Source: CAWANF01 sp963783355 (GTDB taxonomy: Bacteria > Bacteroidota > Rhodothermia > Balneolales > DATFMH01). Taken from it: a DNA stretch of 64,000 nt. The stretch's first letter is position 1. Every line of letters starts with the position of its first letter. Below, piece by piece: positions 15,236 to 24,367 of the stretch. The translations under genes were made by a program, and so were the position numbers. Below the pieces are notes generated by a model that saw only the letters and a program-made list of their open reading frames with translations, did no database searches and had not been told where the DNA came from. The DNA is taken from assembly GCA_963783355.1 (NCBI GenBank), contig CAWANF010000015.1:1-64000 (forward strand), written 5' to 3'.

Positions 15236-17503
15236 ATGAAATTAACATATCATAAATTTTTGTCAGTTCTCCTGTTGAGCCTGCTCTTCATACCTATTCA
15301 ATCATTTGCTCAGCAGAAAGAACCATATCATAATATGGAACAGGCCTATCTCAGTTCCGGTATATTATCCGGCATGCCAGGCCCGCAGAGCATCAATTGG
15401 ATCAATGACGGCAATGAATTTTCCTATACTACTGTTAATCAAAAAACAGGCCAGGAAGAAATCCGCTCATACGATCCGAAGACAAAGAAAGATGAACTCA
15501 TTCTCAATGCCGATAAGCTTACTTATCCAGGTACCGACAAATCTTTTACGTATCGCTCTTTTCAGTGGGCAAAAGATTCCAAACACCTGGTTTTCGAGAC
15601 TAATTTTCATAAGATTTATCGCCGATCGGGAACCTCTGATTATTACATCTATTCCATTGCGGATTCTTCGTTAAAACTGGCTGCCCGTCAGGCCCGTACG
15701 GCCGAACTTTCACCCGATGGCAGTATGATGGGTTATGAACGCAACGGAAATATGTTTGTTTATTCCTTTGCTTCAAAACAGGAAACTCAGCTTACAAATG
15801 ATGCGACAAAACATGTCTTCAATGGACACTACGACTGGGTCTACGAGGAAGAATTCGGTCAGGCACAGGCATGGAGATGGTCACACGACAGCAAATATAT
15901 CGCCTATTGGCAAGTGGATGAAAGCAAAGAGCCTGTTGCCCAAATGACCGACTATGTCGGAGCGCATCCCAAATACGTCAAAATCCGTTATCCCCAGCCC
16001 GGAGACACCAACCCGACTGTCAAAATCGGTGTCGTAGATGTGAAGAACGGGAAAAATATCTGGCTCGATCCCGGCATTTCCGGTGATTTTTATATTCCCC
16101 GCATTTACTGGACCAGTGAACCCAATGTTTTGGCTGTGGTTATATTAAACCGTAAGCAAAATCATCTTCAATTATTCTTCTTTAATGTCCTGACAGGTAA
16201 ACGCCGTTTAGTCATGCAGGAAACCTCTAAAACATGGATCGATATCTATGATTTTTATGCCGGCGTTCAGGATATGTTTACATTTCCACCCAAACTTCAT
16301 GAATTCTTCTGGATTTCGGACAGAAGTGGATATCAGCATATCTATCGTTACGATTACAGCGGGAAACTGATAAACCAAATCACAAAAGGCCCCTGGTCGG
16401 TTACCCGCGTGGAAGGTATCGATACGAGACACAAAAAAATCTATTATTCTTCCACAGAAGTTACCCCGCTGCAGAGACAACTTTATTCCATCAGCTTCAA
16501 CGGGAAACATCAGAAAAGACTGACGAATATTCCCGGCAAGCATACATTCAATATGTCTCCGAACACAAAATATTATTTCGACACGTATTCCAATATCAGC
16601 ACACCAAAACATATTGATTTATGGAAAACCAATGGCAAAATGATAAAACGGTTTGTTGATGGTAGTTATGTTGAGAAATATTTAGCAGACTATGAATACT
16701 CGCCCAAGGAGTTGTTTCACTTTACCACTTCCGACGGACAAAAACTGGATGCATCGATGATCAAACCGGTTCCATTCGATTCGACTAAAAAATACCCGGT
16801 TATTCTTGCCATTTATGGGGGCCCTGGTTCCCAATCGGTATACGATTCTTTTGAAACAAACGGCTGGGAAGAATATATGGCCCAAAAAGGCTATATCATT
16901 GTGGATGTAAACAACCGTGGTAGTGCCAATTATGGCAGTAAATTTGAAAAAATTGTTTATCGTCACCTTGGAAAATGGGAAAGCCACGATTTTGTGGAAA
17001 CAGCTAAATACCTTTCAACGCTGCCCTATGTTGATGCTAAAAATATGGCGATCAAAGGCACAAGTTACGGCGGTTATATGACCACTTATACCATGTTGAC
17101 TCATCCGGGAGTTTTTAAAGTCGGAATTGCTAATTCTCCCGTAACCGACTGGAGACTATACGATACCATTTATACCGAACGGTATATGGATTTACTTAAG
17201 GACAACGAAAAGGGCTATAAAGAAAGTGCTTCAACGACTTATGCAGCAAACCTTCAGGGCCATCTGCTGTTATTCCATTCTGCCATGGACGACAACGTGC
17301 ATGTACGAAATACCATGCAGTTATTGACCGACCTGGCCAAAGCCGGGAAAGATGCGACCTTGCGGTTTTATCCCCCGGGACATCATGGAGCCTTTTTTGA
17401 TGTAAACAGCCGGATTGTCGGGAATAAGGTTTACACGCAATACCTTAACCGCTATTTAAAAGGTGAGTGTAATCAAAAAAATATCAACGCAAGCGAGAAT
17501 TAA
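15236..17503 (+). CDS. Dipeptidyl-peptidase IV-type S9 serine peptidase, secreted
   Basis: A 755-residue periplasmic or exported peptidase. Residues 1-25 form a signal peptide (FLSVLLLSLLFIPIQSFA, cut before QQ). Residues about 95-465 are the DPPIV_N beta-propeller and include DWVYEEEFGQAQAWRWS, whose Glu pair anchors the substrate N-terminus in DPP IV. Residues about 540-745 are the alpha/beta hydrolase. The nucleophile Ser lies in IKGTSYGGYMTTYTM (GxSxGG), the Asp in HSAMDDNVH and the His in PPGHHGAFF. It removes dipeptides, mainly after Pro or Ala, from peptide N-termini. It is monocistronic, flanked by terminators on both sides. Confidence 0.95.
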   Translation: MKLTYHKFLSVLLLSLLFIPIQSFAQQKEPYHNMEQAYLSSGILSGMPGPQSINWINDGNEFSYTTVNQKTGQEEIRSYDPKTKKDELILNADKLTYPGTDKSFTYRSFQWAKDSKHLVFETNFHKIYRRSGTSDYYIYSIADSSLKLAARQARTAELSPDGSMMGYERNGNMFVYSFASKQETQLTNDATKHVFNGHYDWVYEEEFGQAQAWRWSHDSKYIAYWQVDESKEPVAQMTDYVGAHPKYVKIRYPQPGDTNPTVKIGVVDVKNGKNIWLDPGISGDFYIPRIYWTSEPNVLAVVILNRKQNHLQLFFFNVLTGKRRLVMQETSKTWIDIYDFYAGVQDMFTFPPKLHEFFWISDRSGYQHIYRYDYSGKLINQITKGPWSVTRVEGIDTRHKKIYYSSTEVTPLQRQLYSISFNGKHQKRLTNIPGKHTFNMSPNTKYYFDTYSNISTPKHIDLWKTNGKMIKRFVDGSYVEKYLADYEYSPKELFHFTTSDGQKLDASMIKPVPFDSTKKYPVILAIYGGPGSQSVYDSFETNGWEEYMAQKGYIIVDVNNRGSANYGSKFEKIVYRHLGKWESHDFVETAKYLSTLPYVDAKNMAIKGTSYGGYMTTYTMLTHPGVFKVGIANSPVTDWRLYDTIYTERYMDLLKDNEKGYKESASTTYAANLQGHLLLFHSAMDDNVHVRNTMQLLTDLAKAGKDATLRFYPPGHHGAFFDVNSRIVGNKVYTQYLNRYLKGECNQKNINASEN

Positions 17504-17514
17504 TTTTAGACCAA

Positions 17515-17545
17515 AAAAGAGGAGCTTAACCGGCTCCTCTTTTTA
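17515..17545 (+). terminator. Rho-independent terminator after DPP IV gene
   Basis: AAAGAGGAGC pairs with GCTCCTCTTT around the loop TTAACCG, followed by T-rich TTTTATTTT. It lies 13 bp after the stop codon. Plus-strand orientation is supported by the T tract; the A tract on the other side would also allow some minus-strand function. Confidence 0.9.
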
Positions 17546-17726
17546 TTTTAACTCCCGGAACGGATTCCGCAAGACCTGTTGTTAGGGTCTTGAAATAACA
17601 TTTCAATATGCATAGTTTTATGCCGGATAAATCAAGAGATACAGCAGGGAATTAGGAGCATAACGCTATCACATTTTTTTCAAACAATTAAGCAAAATAA
17701 ATACAACAGAAAGGAGAAACCTTAGA

Positions 17727-18290
17727 ATGATTAAAGTAGGACAAGAAATTCCTGATCTTAAAGTGCAGGCTTATATCAATGATGAAATTAAGGATCTGCG
17801 TTTAGCCGATTATAAAGGTCAATGGTTGGTTTTACTTTTTTACCCGGCAGACTTCACCTTTGTTTGCCCGACTGAGCTTGAAGAAGCTGCAAATTATTAT
17901 GAAACTTTTCGCGAAGAAGGTGCTGAAATAATGAGCGTAAGTACCGACACCGCTTTCGTGCATAAAGCATGGCACGATCAGTCTCCCGCAATCAGTAAAA
18001 TTCAATATCCAATGATTGCTGATCCTACCGGAAATGTATGCCGTACCTTTGGTACACTCATCGAAGACGAAGGTGTTTCTACACGAGCAACTTATATTAT
18101 TGATCCGGAAGGAAAAGTTGAAGTTGTTGAAATGCACAGCAATAACATCGGACGTAACATCAAAGAGATTCTGAGGAAACTGCAAGCTGGCAAATTTGTA
18201 CGCTCTGTCGACGGAGTTGTTTGTCCGGCAAGCTGGGAACCCGGAAAAGAGACCCTGAAACCAGGGCTTGATCTCGTCGGTAAGATTTGA
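17727..18290 (+). CDS. Typical 2-Cys peroxiredoxin (AhpC type)
   Basis: A 187-residue thiol peroxidase reducing H2O2 and organic or nitrogen peroxides. The peroxidatic Cys is in FYPADFTFVCPTELEE (residue about 47), with the conserved Thr/Pro before it. The resolving Cys is in DGVVCPASWEPG (residue about 166), which marks the AhpC/Prx1 typical 2-Cys class. An AAAGGAG ribosome-binding site lies about nine bases before the ATG. No ahpF or thioredoxin reductase is adjacent. A strong terminator follows. Confidence 0.95.
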   Translation: MIKVGQEIPDLKVQAYINDEIKDLRLADYKGQWLVLLFYPADFTFVCPTELEEAANYYETFREEGAEIMSVSTDTAFVHKAWHDQSPAISKIQYPMIADPTGNVCRTFGTLIEDEGVSTRATYIIDPEGKVEVVEMHSNNIGRNIKEILRKLQAGKFVRSVDGVVCPASWEPGKETLKPGLDLVGKI

Positions 18291-18315
18291 TCACCTATTT
18301 AAGACATCAGTATTG

Positions 18316-18347
18316 AAAAGCCGGCCTTACTACCGGCTTTTTATTTT
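18316..18347 (+). terminator. Rho-independent terminator after peroxiredoxin gene
   Basis: AAAAGCCGG pairs with CCGGCTTTT around CCTTACTA, followed by TTATTTTT. It lies between the convergent peroxiredoxin and methyltransferase genes and may serve both strands, since the minus-strand side also ends in T. Confidence 0.9.
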
Positions 18348-18368
18348 TCATCTAAGCTCACCTCACAT

Positions 18369-19556
18369 TTAGACAAGTACCACGCTAGAATCGATATCGT
18401 AACTATGAATCATGTTCGTTATTTCTTCTTTATAAATGGGATTCATTAATATGATATGAGCAGGTTTGTAATCCCGGATAAAATCCGGAGCTATAATTTT
18501 TTGCCCGCTTCCATTCAGGAATTTATTCTGTTTCCTTGGATTTACATCAACAATAAATTCTATTGAATCACTGTTTCTCAGGATGTTTAAGAAAGTCATG
18601 CCTTTAGAACCTGCTCCCCAAAGCACTGTTTTTTCATTCTTTAACGACCACTCCTTCAACATATCCTCCCACTTTTCAACTTTGATTTTGAAAAGTTTTT
18701 CAAACGAGTCGATTTTAGAATCCAACCCATTTCCTTCGGTTTGACCTTCACAATCTAAAACATCATCGAGGGGACGGGCTTCTACTCCAAGATACTGGCG
18801 ATCGAAAATTTCATCGATTCTGCTAACTTTAAAACAGTTTTGTGATAACAGCATTTTTAGAGATTTTTTGCTGAAATAAGAATGATGCTCATAAATGATA
18901 TCCCATACAGAAAACGTATCTAGCATATATTCGGCATTGGGCACCTCAAAAAAGACGACTGATTGATTGTCTCGAAGAGCCATCCTGACTGTATTCAGAA
19001 ATTCAACCGGATCGTTAATATGCTCGAGAACCTGCCGGCAAATAATTAAATCCGCTTTATAGGCTGAATATTTAGCTGAGTAATAATCACGAATAAATTT
19101 TACATTCCCGGTATGTTTCAGGTCCTGATCTTTAATTCGAAAACCAGGATCAAAACCATAACCACGATTATTTCCCATTTTACATAACATAGAAAGGAAA
19201 TATCCCTGGCCGCAACCAATATCGATTACATCCTTATTCTGAATTTGATACTTTTTTACTAAGTAAGCAGCCAGTTTTTGAGCATAATCCTGAAAAGTAT
19301 CAGAAAAATACAAAGCATTCTCATAATGACCCGAATAATTTATTTTCATCGGGTCAAATGACTTATTGTAAATGTGACTGCAATTTTGACAATAAGCCAG
19401 TTCTATGTCACCCCGGTCGGTCTGAATGGCCTCATCTTTATCAGGCCATAACAGACAACAATGGACCGGCATATTTTTTATCTTAATAAATGTCCTGACA
19501 TTACTTCCACCGCAAATTGGGCAACTATCACTCTTTAGCTTCGTTTGATTTGACAT
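18369..19556 (-). CDS. Zinc-finger/SAM C-methyltransferase, sugar cluster (copy 3)
   Basis: A 395-residue protein with the three-part layout of sugar C-methyltransferases (NovU/TylC3 type). Residues 10-70 hold a putative zinc-binding domain (CPICGGS, later YCQNCSHIYN). Residues about 85-210 hold the class I SAM fold (DVIDIGCGQGYFLSMLCKMG, ICRQVLEHINDP). The C-terminal domain has WDIIYEHHSYFSKKSLKMLL and a second nucleotide-fold segment (TVLWGAGSKGMTFLNIL). The family methylates carbon of NDP-4-keto-sugars. It is clearly paralogous to the next gene upstream (19614). It is the last gene of the minus-strand surface-sugar cluster. Exact sugar unknown. Confidence 0.82.
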   Translation of the reverse strand: MSNQTKLKSDSCPICGGSNVRTFIKIKNMPVHCCLLWPDKDEAIQTDRGDIELAYCQNCSHIYNKSFDPMKINYSGHYENALYFSDTFQDYAQKLAAYLVKKYQIQNKDVIDIGCGQGYFLSMLCKMGNNRGYGFDPGFRIKDQDLKHTGNVKFIRDYYSAKYSAYKADLIICRQVLEHINDPVEFLNTVRMALRDNQSVVFFEVPNAEYMLDTFSVWDIIYEHHSYFSKKSLKMLLSQNCFKVSRIDEIFDRQYLGVEARPLDDVLDCEGQTEGNGLDSKIDSFEKLFKIKVEKWEDMLKEWSLKNEKTVLWGAGSKGMTFLNILRNSDSIEFIVDVNPRKQNKFLNGSGQKIIAPDFIRDYKPAHIILMNPIYKEEITNMIHSYDIDSSVVLV

Positions 19557-19613
19557 AATACCATTTTACATTTCCATTTTTGTGAGGATAGACCCAATTT
19601 CCTCTACTTCACC

Positions 19614-20798
19614 CTAAACAGGCACCAATTCGGGACTTAAATTCAACTTCAATAAATCATTTTCTATTTCTTTCATATATACCGGGTTCATCACGATGAC
19701 AATATCCGGCTGATATATTTTCAGAAACTCGGGCCCTACAATTTCCTGTCCTGTACCTGCCAGGAAGGTGCCAAATTTATAAGGATTTATATCCACACCA
19801 TATTGAATAAGCTCCTGATTTTTCAAGCTTGTCAGGAATGCAACACCTTTCGAACCGGAACCCCAGATTACCACTTTATCTCCTTCTTCGTTCAGGGCAT
19901 GTAAATAGGCATCCCATCGCTCCCTGTTCTTACAGTAAGAATCGTTGAAAGGATGAATGTGCTGCAAATTTGTTGACAATTCATGCTCCGAAGAATAGGT
20001 TTTATCAACAGCTTTTCCTGATGGCCGGGCCTCTATCATCAGGTATTGAGCATCGTAACCGGTCCATACATCGGTTACTTTAAAGCCGTTGTGCTCAAAA
20101 ACATGAACTAATGACGCCGGGCTGAAATACGAACAATGTTCGTAATAGATATCCCAGAAAGCACAATCTTTAAAAACTCTTGTGGCATCCGGTACCTGGA
20201 AAAAAATGACAGTATTGTTATTGTCACCAATACCACGCCGTAATGTTCCAATAAATTCAGATGTGTTGGGGATATGTTCGAGAGTCATTTTGCAACAGAC
20301 GAAATCGGCCTGAAGATGATTATACTTTTCCGAATAAAAATCCTTGATAAACGTGAGCCTTTCTTTGGCCGGACTCACATTTCGTTCATCGACATAGGCC
20401 GGATCAATTCCAATACCTTTATTATTCCCTTTTTCACACAGTAAAGTCAGAAATTCTCCTTTACCACATCCAATCTCCATGATATTCTTATCGTGTAAGT
20501 CATAACGTTCGATTAGCCGATTGGCAAGCTGATCATGAAACTGATTAAATGTCGGTGAAAAACCCTGAGTTTCTTCATAACGACCCGAATAAGAATGTAC
20601 TTCCGGATCAAACAAGGCATTCCATACAAAGTCACAATCGCTGCAATGTGCCAGCAATATGTCTCTCTTTAAAAAGTTTACAGCTTCGTCGCGCGTTGGC
20701 ATTAATAGTACGCTGTGTACCGGAACCTGATTCACTTCATGAAAAATCCTGGAGTGTTTGGATCCACAATTTGGGCAAGTATACGATTTAGCTTCCAT
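19614..20798 (-). CDS. Zinc-finger/SAM C-methyltransferase, sugar cluster (copy 2)
   Basis: A 394-residue paralogue of the neighbouring gene at 18369, with the same domains in the same order: CPNCGSKHS with AHCSDCDFVWN (zinc site), NIMEIGCGKGEFLTLLCEKG (SAM loop), CCKMTLEHIPNTSEF, then WDIYYEHCSYFSPASLVHVF and VVIWGSGSKGVAFLTSL. The pair most likely arose by tandem duplication, since order, length and motifs match. The similarity is far from complete, so they may act on different positions or sugars. It lies 57 bp upstream of copy 3 and 30 bp after the GT4 gene. Confidence 0.82.
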   Translation of the reverse strand: MEAKSYTCPNCGSKHSRIFHEVNQVPVHSVLLMPTRDEAVNFLKRDILLAHCSDCDFVWNALFDPEVHSYSGRYEETQGFSPTFNQFHDQLANRLIERYDLHDKNIMEIGCGKGEFLTLLCEKGNNKGIGIDPAYVDERNVSPAKERLTFIKDFYSEKYNHLQADFVCCKMTLEHIPNTSEFIGTLRRGIGDNNNTVIFFQVPDATRVFKDCAFWDIYYEHCSYFSPASLVHVFEHNGFKVTDVWTGYDAQYLMIEARPSGKAVDKTYSSEHELSTNLQHIHPFNDSYCKNRERWDAYLHALNEEGDKVVIWGSGSKGVAFLTSLKNQELIQYGVDINPYKFGTFLAGTGQEIVGPEFLKIYQPDIVIVMNPVYMKEIENDLLKLNLSPELVPV

Positions 20799-20828
20799 AA
20801 TTTTTCTCTCGATAAATTGAGGTTTATA

Positions 20829-21992
20829 TCAAATAAGTTCTTTCATATAGCCAATGACTTTTTGGGCAGAAACATCCCAGTTAAGTCGCTCTTTGAACTC
20901 TTTGTAAGCCGACATGGCTAATGTTTTGTATTCCGAATAGTTTTTAAAAAGCGATGTAATATAATCGGCATATTCTTTTACTTTGGTATCGGGATCAAAC
21001 GTCTTTCCGTTGACTCCATCTCTTATAATATCGGGTACTCCTCCTACTTTTGTACTGATTGCGGGAGTGCCAAATGAATTTGCCTCGATAAATGCGATTC
21101 CCATTGCTTCCGCGTTGGTTGGCATTACAATAAAATGTGATTTCCCGATGATCTGTCTCAATTTTTTTAAACCGACAGGCCTGGATTTATCAATTTTCCC
21201 AATTATCTCGTAAAACTCTTTTGGAACATCATGAATTACCGGTTCGCATCCCACAATTCGTAATTTTGCAGGCAGTCCATTTTCGTTGAGCAGTCTTGTT
21301 AATTCCATTACCAGGTTACCACCTTTACGTTCCCAGTCCCCACCCAAAAATAATAATTGGCATTCATTTTGCGGCCGTTCACTAATCATTTGTTCAACTT
21401 CCGATTCTGTCAAGCGATTGGGAAATGAAGGCCCCCCGGGGACAACCTTTACTTTTCCGGGATCCAGATGATAATGCTTCATTGCCCATTGTGCTGCCCA
21501 TTCGGTTTTATAAATGATCATTTGACTGTTTTCCAACGCCATTCGTTCATTTTCGATACCATCCCGCAACGTTTCACTGCTAATGCTATCTCTTTTATAC
21601 ATGGGATAGAAATCTATGACACTGGCAAAAGTGGTGTCGGTCCAAATGACTACCGGCCGTTCTGTTTTCAGATAAGCCGTAGGTTGCGATCCCGGACTCG
21701 TTGGGCTAAATATGATCTCCGAATTTGAATGTTTAAGCTTATTTGATATTTGGCGTGCATAGCTCATCATGAGTAATGGATCCCTTTCAGCCGAATAATA
21801 TTTTCGGATAAATTTTTCATATACCAATTCTTTCGAATTGAAATATGGCCGTAAAATTATCGGATGTCTGAGTGGTGCTATATACTCAAAGCCATCAGCA
21901 TATTTGGCAACAGCTTTGCACATGTAAAAACCACGTCCCCCAAACGATCTTAAATTGAACGATTCATAACTGCTAACTGCTGCTATTTTCAA
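20829..21992 (-). CDS. Family 4 glycosyltransferase
   Basis: A 387-residue GT-B glycosyltransferase. The C-terminal GT1/GT4 domain shows LLFLGGDWERKGGNLVMELT (start of the nucleotide-sugar domain, residue about 205) and SHFIVMPTNAEAMGIAFIEANSFGTPAISTKVGGVPDII, with the E-x7-E donor-binding motif (EAMGIAFIE). The N-terminal acceptor domain starts at residue 1 with AAVSSYESFNLRSFGGRG. It retains the anomeric configuration of its NDP-sugar donor. In this cluster it probably adds one sugar of a surface glycan. Donor and acceptor cannot be read from sequence. Confidence 0.85.
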   Translation of the reverse strand: MKIAAVSSYESFNLRSFGGRGFYMCKAVAKYADGFEYIAPLRHPIILRPYFNSKELVYEKFIRKYYSAERDPLLMMSYARQISNKLKHSNSEIIFSPTSPGSQPTAYLKTERPVVIWTDTTFASVIDFYPMYKRDSISSETLRDGIENERMALENSQMIIYKTEWAAQWAMKHYHLDPGKVKVVPGGPSFPNRLTESEVEQMISERPQNECQLLFLGGDWERKGGNLVMELTRLLNENGLPAKLRIVGCEPVIHDVPKEFYEIIGKIDKSRPVGLKKLRQIIGKSHFIVMPTNAEAMGIAFIEANSFGTPAISTKVGGVPDIIRDGVNGKTFDPDTKVKEYADYITSLFKNYSEYKTLAMSAYKEFKERLNWDVSAQKVIGYMKELI

Positions 21993-22038
21993 TTTTAATC
22001 AGTAAATGATATTGTTTTTATTATGTTATCGGCGACTA

Positions 22039-23271
22039 TCAGATGGTTTTAACTTCCGGAAGTGGCAGAATGAAATGCCCTCCCGATTCTTTGTATTCTT
22101 TTTGCTGCTGCATGATTTCATCGACATAATTCCATGCCAGAAGCAGCACGTAATCCGGTTTATCTATCATCAATTGTTCCGGTGGAAAGATGGGAATATG
22201 ACTGCCATCCAAGTACTTGCCCTGCTTAAATTTATTCAGATCCACGACATAATCTATCGTTTTTCTGTCAATACCTGCGTATGTCAGTAAAGTAGTAGCT
22301 TTTGCAGCGGCACCGTAGGCAGCAATTTTCATGTTCTGTTCTTTCAAATCGAATAATAATTTTCGAAGTGATTTTTTTATGCCCTGTACTTTTACTGCAA
22401 AGTCTCTGTAAAAATCAATTTTATCGACTCCACGACGTCGTTCTTCATCGAGCATCTCTTTCACGGTATCTCCAACATTTTCATGCTGTTCTACAAAAAT
22501 ACGCAGAGATCCACCTTGTGTCCAGACTCTTTGAACATCATTAATATACATTGAATGACTGCGAAACAGGTGGTCGAGCGCTGTAAGTGAGAAATAAAAC
22601 ATGTGTTGATGATAAATCGTATCAAACTCTATATGATCGACCAAATCAACGACATATTTTGCTTCCATAACGGCCAGGCCCGTATCATTCAAAATGATAT
22701 GAATGCCTTCCACAAATCCATTTAAATCGGGAATGTGCGCCAGAACATTATTGGCTAAAAACACATCGGCAGCCTTCTTTTCATTATCTCTCAAATGTTT
22801 TGCCAGCGACTCAGTAAAAAAGTCACACAATGTGGGTATTCCATCCAATATAGCATTTTGCACCGGCGCCTTTGCCGGATCGACCCCAAATACCGGGATT
22901 CCTTTCTTTGCAAAATTTTTCAGCATATAACCATCATTACTGGCAGCTTCAAATACCAGGCTGTTACGATCGAGTTTACGCCGTTTCATAATATCGCTGG
23001 CACTGTCAGCGAAATGTTTAAGCAACGATGGAGACACCGATGAGAAATACGGATAATCGTCGCTAAACAGGATTGACGGATCAACAGAATGTATTATCTG
23101 AACCAGTGAACAATCATGACAAAAAGCCAAATCCAGAGGAGCCTTAATTTCAGGAAATGCTAATTGTTCCTTGGTTAAGATCCTGTCGGCAAGAGTAGTC
23201 TCACCCAGCGATAAGATTAATTCCATATTATGTGACCCGCAAGAACGGCAGGTCAATTCCTGTTGCTCCAT
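22039..23271 (-). CDS. Zinc-finger/SAM C-methyltransferase, sugar cluster (copy 1)
   Basis: A 410-residue protein starting at an ATG at 23271 that overlaps the stop of the epimerase gene as TAATG, so translation is coupled; a 12-residue longer start is possible but unlikely. N-terminal zinc site CRSCGSH and FCHDCSLVQ; SAM motif LVFEAASNDGYMLKNFAKKG, an unusually divergent glycine loop typical of this family; FLANNVLAHIPDLNGFV; and the C-methyltransferase block IEFDTIYHQHMFYFSLTALDHLF. The C-terminal domain carries KIAAYGAAAKATTLL. It is closest in layout to NovU/TylC3/EryBIII-type sugar C-methyltransferases and more typical than copies 2 and 3. Coupling to the epimerase suggests the two act on the same NDP-sugar. 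Confidence 0.88.
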   Translation of the reverse strand: MEQQELTCRSCGSHNMELILSLGETTLADRILTKEQLAFPEIKAPLDLAFCHDCSLVQIIHSVDPSILFSDDYPYFSSVSPSLLKHFADSASDIMKRRKLDRNSLVFEAASNDGYMLKNFAKKGIPVFGVDPAKAPVQNAILDGIPTLCDFFTESLAKHLRDNEKKAADVFLANNVLAHIPDLNGFVEGIHIILNDTGLAVMEAKYVVDLVDHIEFDTIYHQHMFYFSLTALDHLFRSHSMYINDVQRVWTQGGSLRIFVEQHENVGDTVKEMLDEERRRGVDKIDFYRDFAVKVQGIKKSLRKLLFDLKEQNMKIAAYGAAAKATTLLTYAGIDRKTIDYVVDLNKFKQGKYLDGSHIPIFPPEQLMIDKPDYVLLLAWNYVDEIMQQQKEYKESGGHFILPLPEVKTI

Positions 23272-24323
23272 TATGCTCCCCCTATAGCTAATTGACTTTT
23301 TCTCCATCTCAGATCAGTATCCAATAACCCATTTTTCAATAATTGTTGAATATGACTGATTCTTCTGTATTTAGGCCCCTCAAAATCTTCAAGTTTCAGA
23401 CCTATTTCATGGTAAGCGGCATATAATTCTTCGGCCCCTTTTCGTGCTGTCCAAACCGGTTTAAAACCGGGCAAAGTGTTAATAATCTTATCACAATTCA
23501 CCTTATAATTACGTTTATCAGGTCCTGACGTATCAGCAAATTCTACGACAGAACCAGGGACTACATCTTTAACCAATTGTGCAATATCACGGATCAAATA
23601 ATTTTCTTCTGTCCGCCCGACGTTAAATGTTGCGTTATGAATCAGTTCTTTTGGAGCATCCAGTGCTGCAATGAAAGCTTGCGATATATCCCGGATATGA
23701 ACGATAGGCCTCCAGGACATACCATCACTTTTCAGGTGAACTTTACCTGTTGTATATGCCCATGCAACCAGGTTATTCAGCACTAAATCGAAACGTAAAC
23801 GCGGTGAAACCCCATAAGCTGTAGCATTGCGAAGAAATACCGGGCTAAATTCATCATCAGCTAATTTTGTAACTTCCTTTTCAACATTAACTTTCGATAT
23901 TCCATAAGGAGTTACCGGATTCAAGGCAGAAGTTTCGACCAGCATATCCTGCCCGCCAGCTCCATAATTACTGCAGGATGATGAAAATATAAACCGTTTC
24001 ACACCAGCCTTTTTAGCGAATTTGGCAAGATTAACTGAAGCCTGATAATTAATTTTATTCGTTAATTCAGGATTTAAATCTCCGAGCGGATCATTTGATA
24101 AACCTGCAAGATGCAAAACGGCATCAACCCCTTTAAGATCACGTAGATTTACATCCCTGATATCTTTTATCTTTTCGCTTATCTTAAAATTTATACTGTC
24201 ACCAAAAATGCAATTTTTATATAAATCACTATCCAAGCCCACTACTTCATATCCTGCCTCAAGTAACATCGGAACCAAAACCATCCCGATATATCCCTTA
24301 TGACCTGTTAATAATACCCGCAT
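23271..24323 (-). CDS. NAD-dependent nucleotide-sugar epimerase/dehydratase
   Basis: A 350-residue extended short-chain dehydrogenase. The N-terminus RVLLTGHKGYIGMVLVPMLLEAG carries GxxGxxG. AVLHLAGLSNDP is the second NAD motif. The catalytic SSSCSNYGAGG with PYGISKVNVEK supplies Ser/Thr and YxxxK. WRPIVHIRDISQAFIAAL is typical of the sugar epimerase family. The substrate would be a CDP- or dTDP-activated keto-sugar made from the upstream cytidylyltransferase products. Its stop overlaps the start of the methyltransferase (TAATG). The exact reaction (epimerase, reductase or dehydratase) is not decided by the motifs. Confidence 0.88.
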   Translation of the reverse strand: MRVLLTGHKGYIGMVLVPMLLEAGYEVVGLDSDLYKNCIFGDSINFKISEKIKDIRDVNLRDLKGVDAVLHLAGLSNDPLGDLNPELTNKINYQASVNLAKFAKKAGVKRFIFSSSCSNYGAGGQDMLVETSALNPVTPYGISKVNVEKEVTKLADDEFSPVFLRNATAYGVSPRLRFDLVLNNLVAWAYTTGKVHLKSDGMSWRPIVHIRDISQAFIAALDAPKELIHNATFNVGRTEENYLIRDIAQLVKDVVPGSVVEFADTSGPDKRNYKVNCDKIINTLPGFKPVWTARKGAEELYAAYHEIGLKLEDFEGPKYRRISHIQQLLKNGLLDTDLRWRKSQLAIGGA

Positions 24324-24367
24324 ATTATAACCTCATTATTAATTAATGTTTACCCGTCTTTTTTTAA

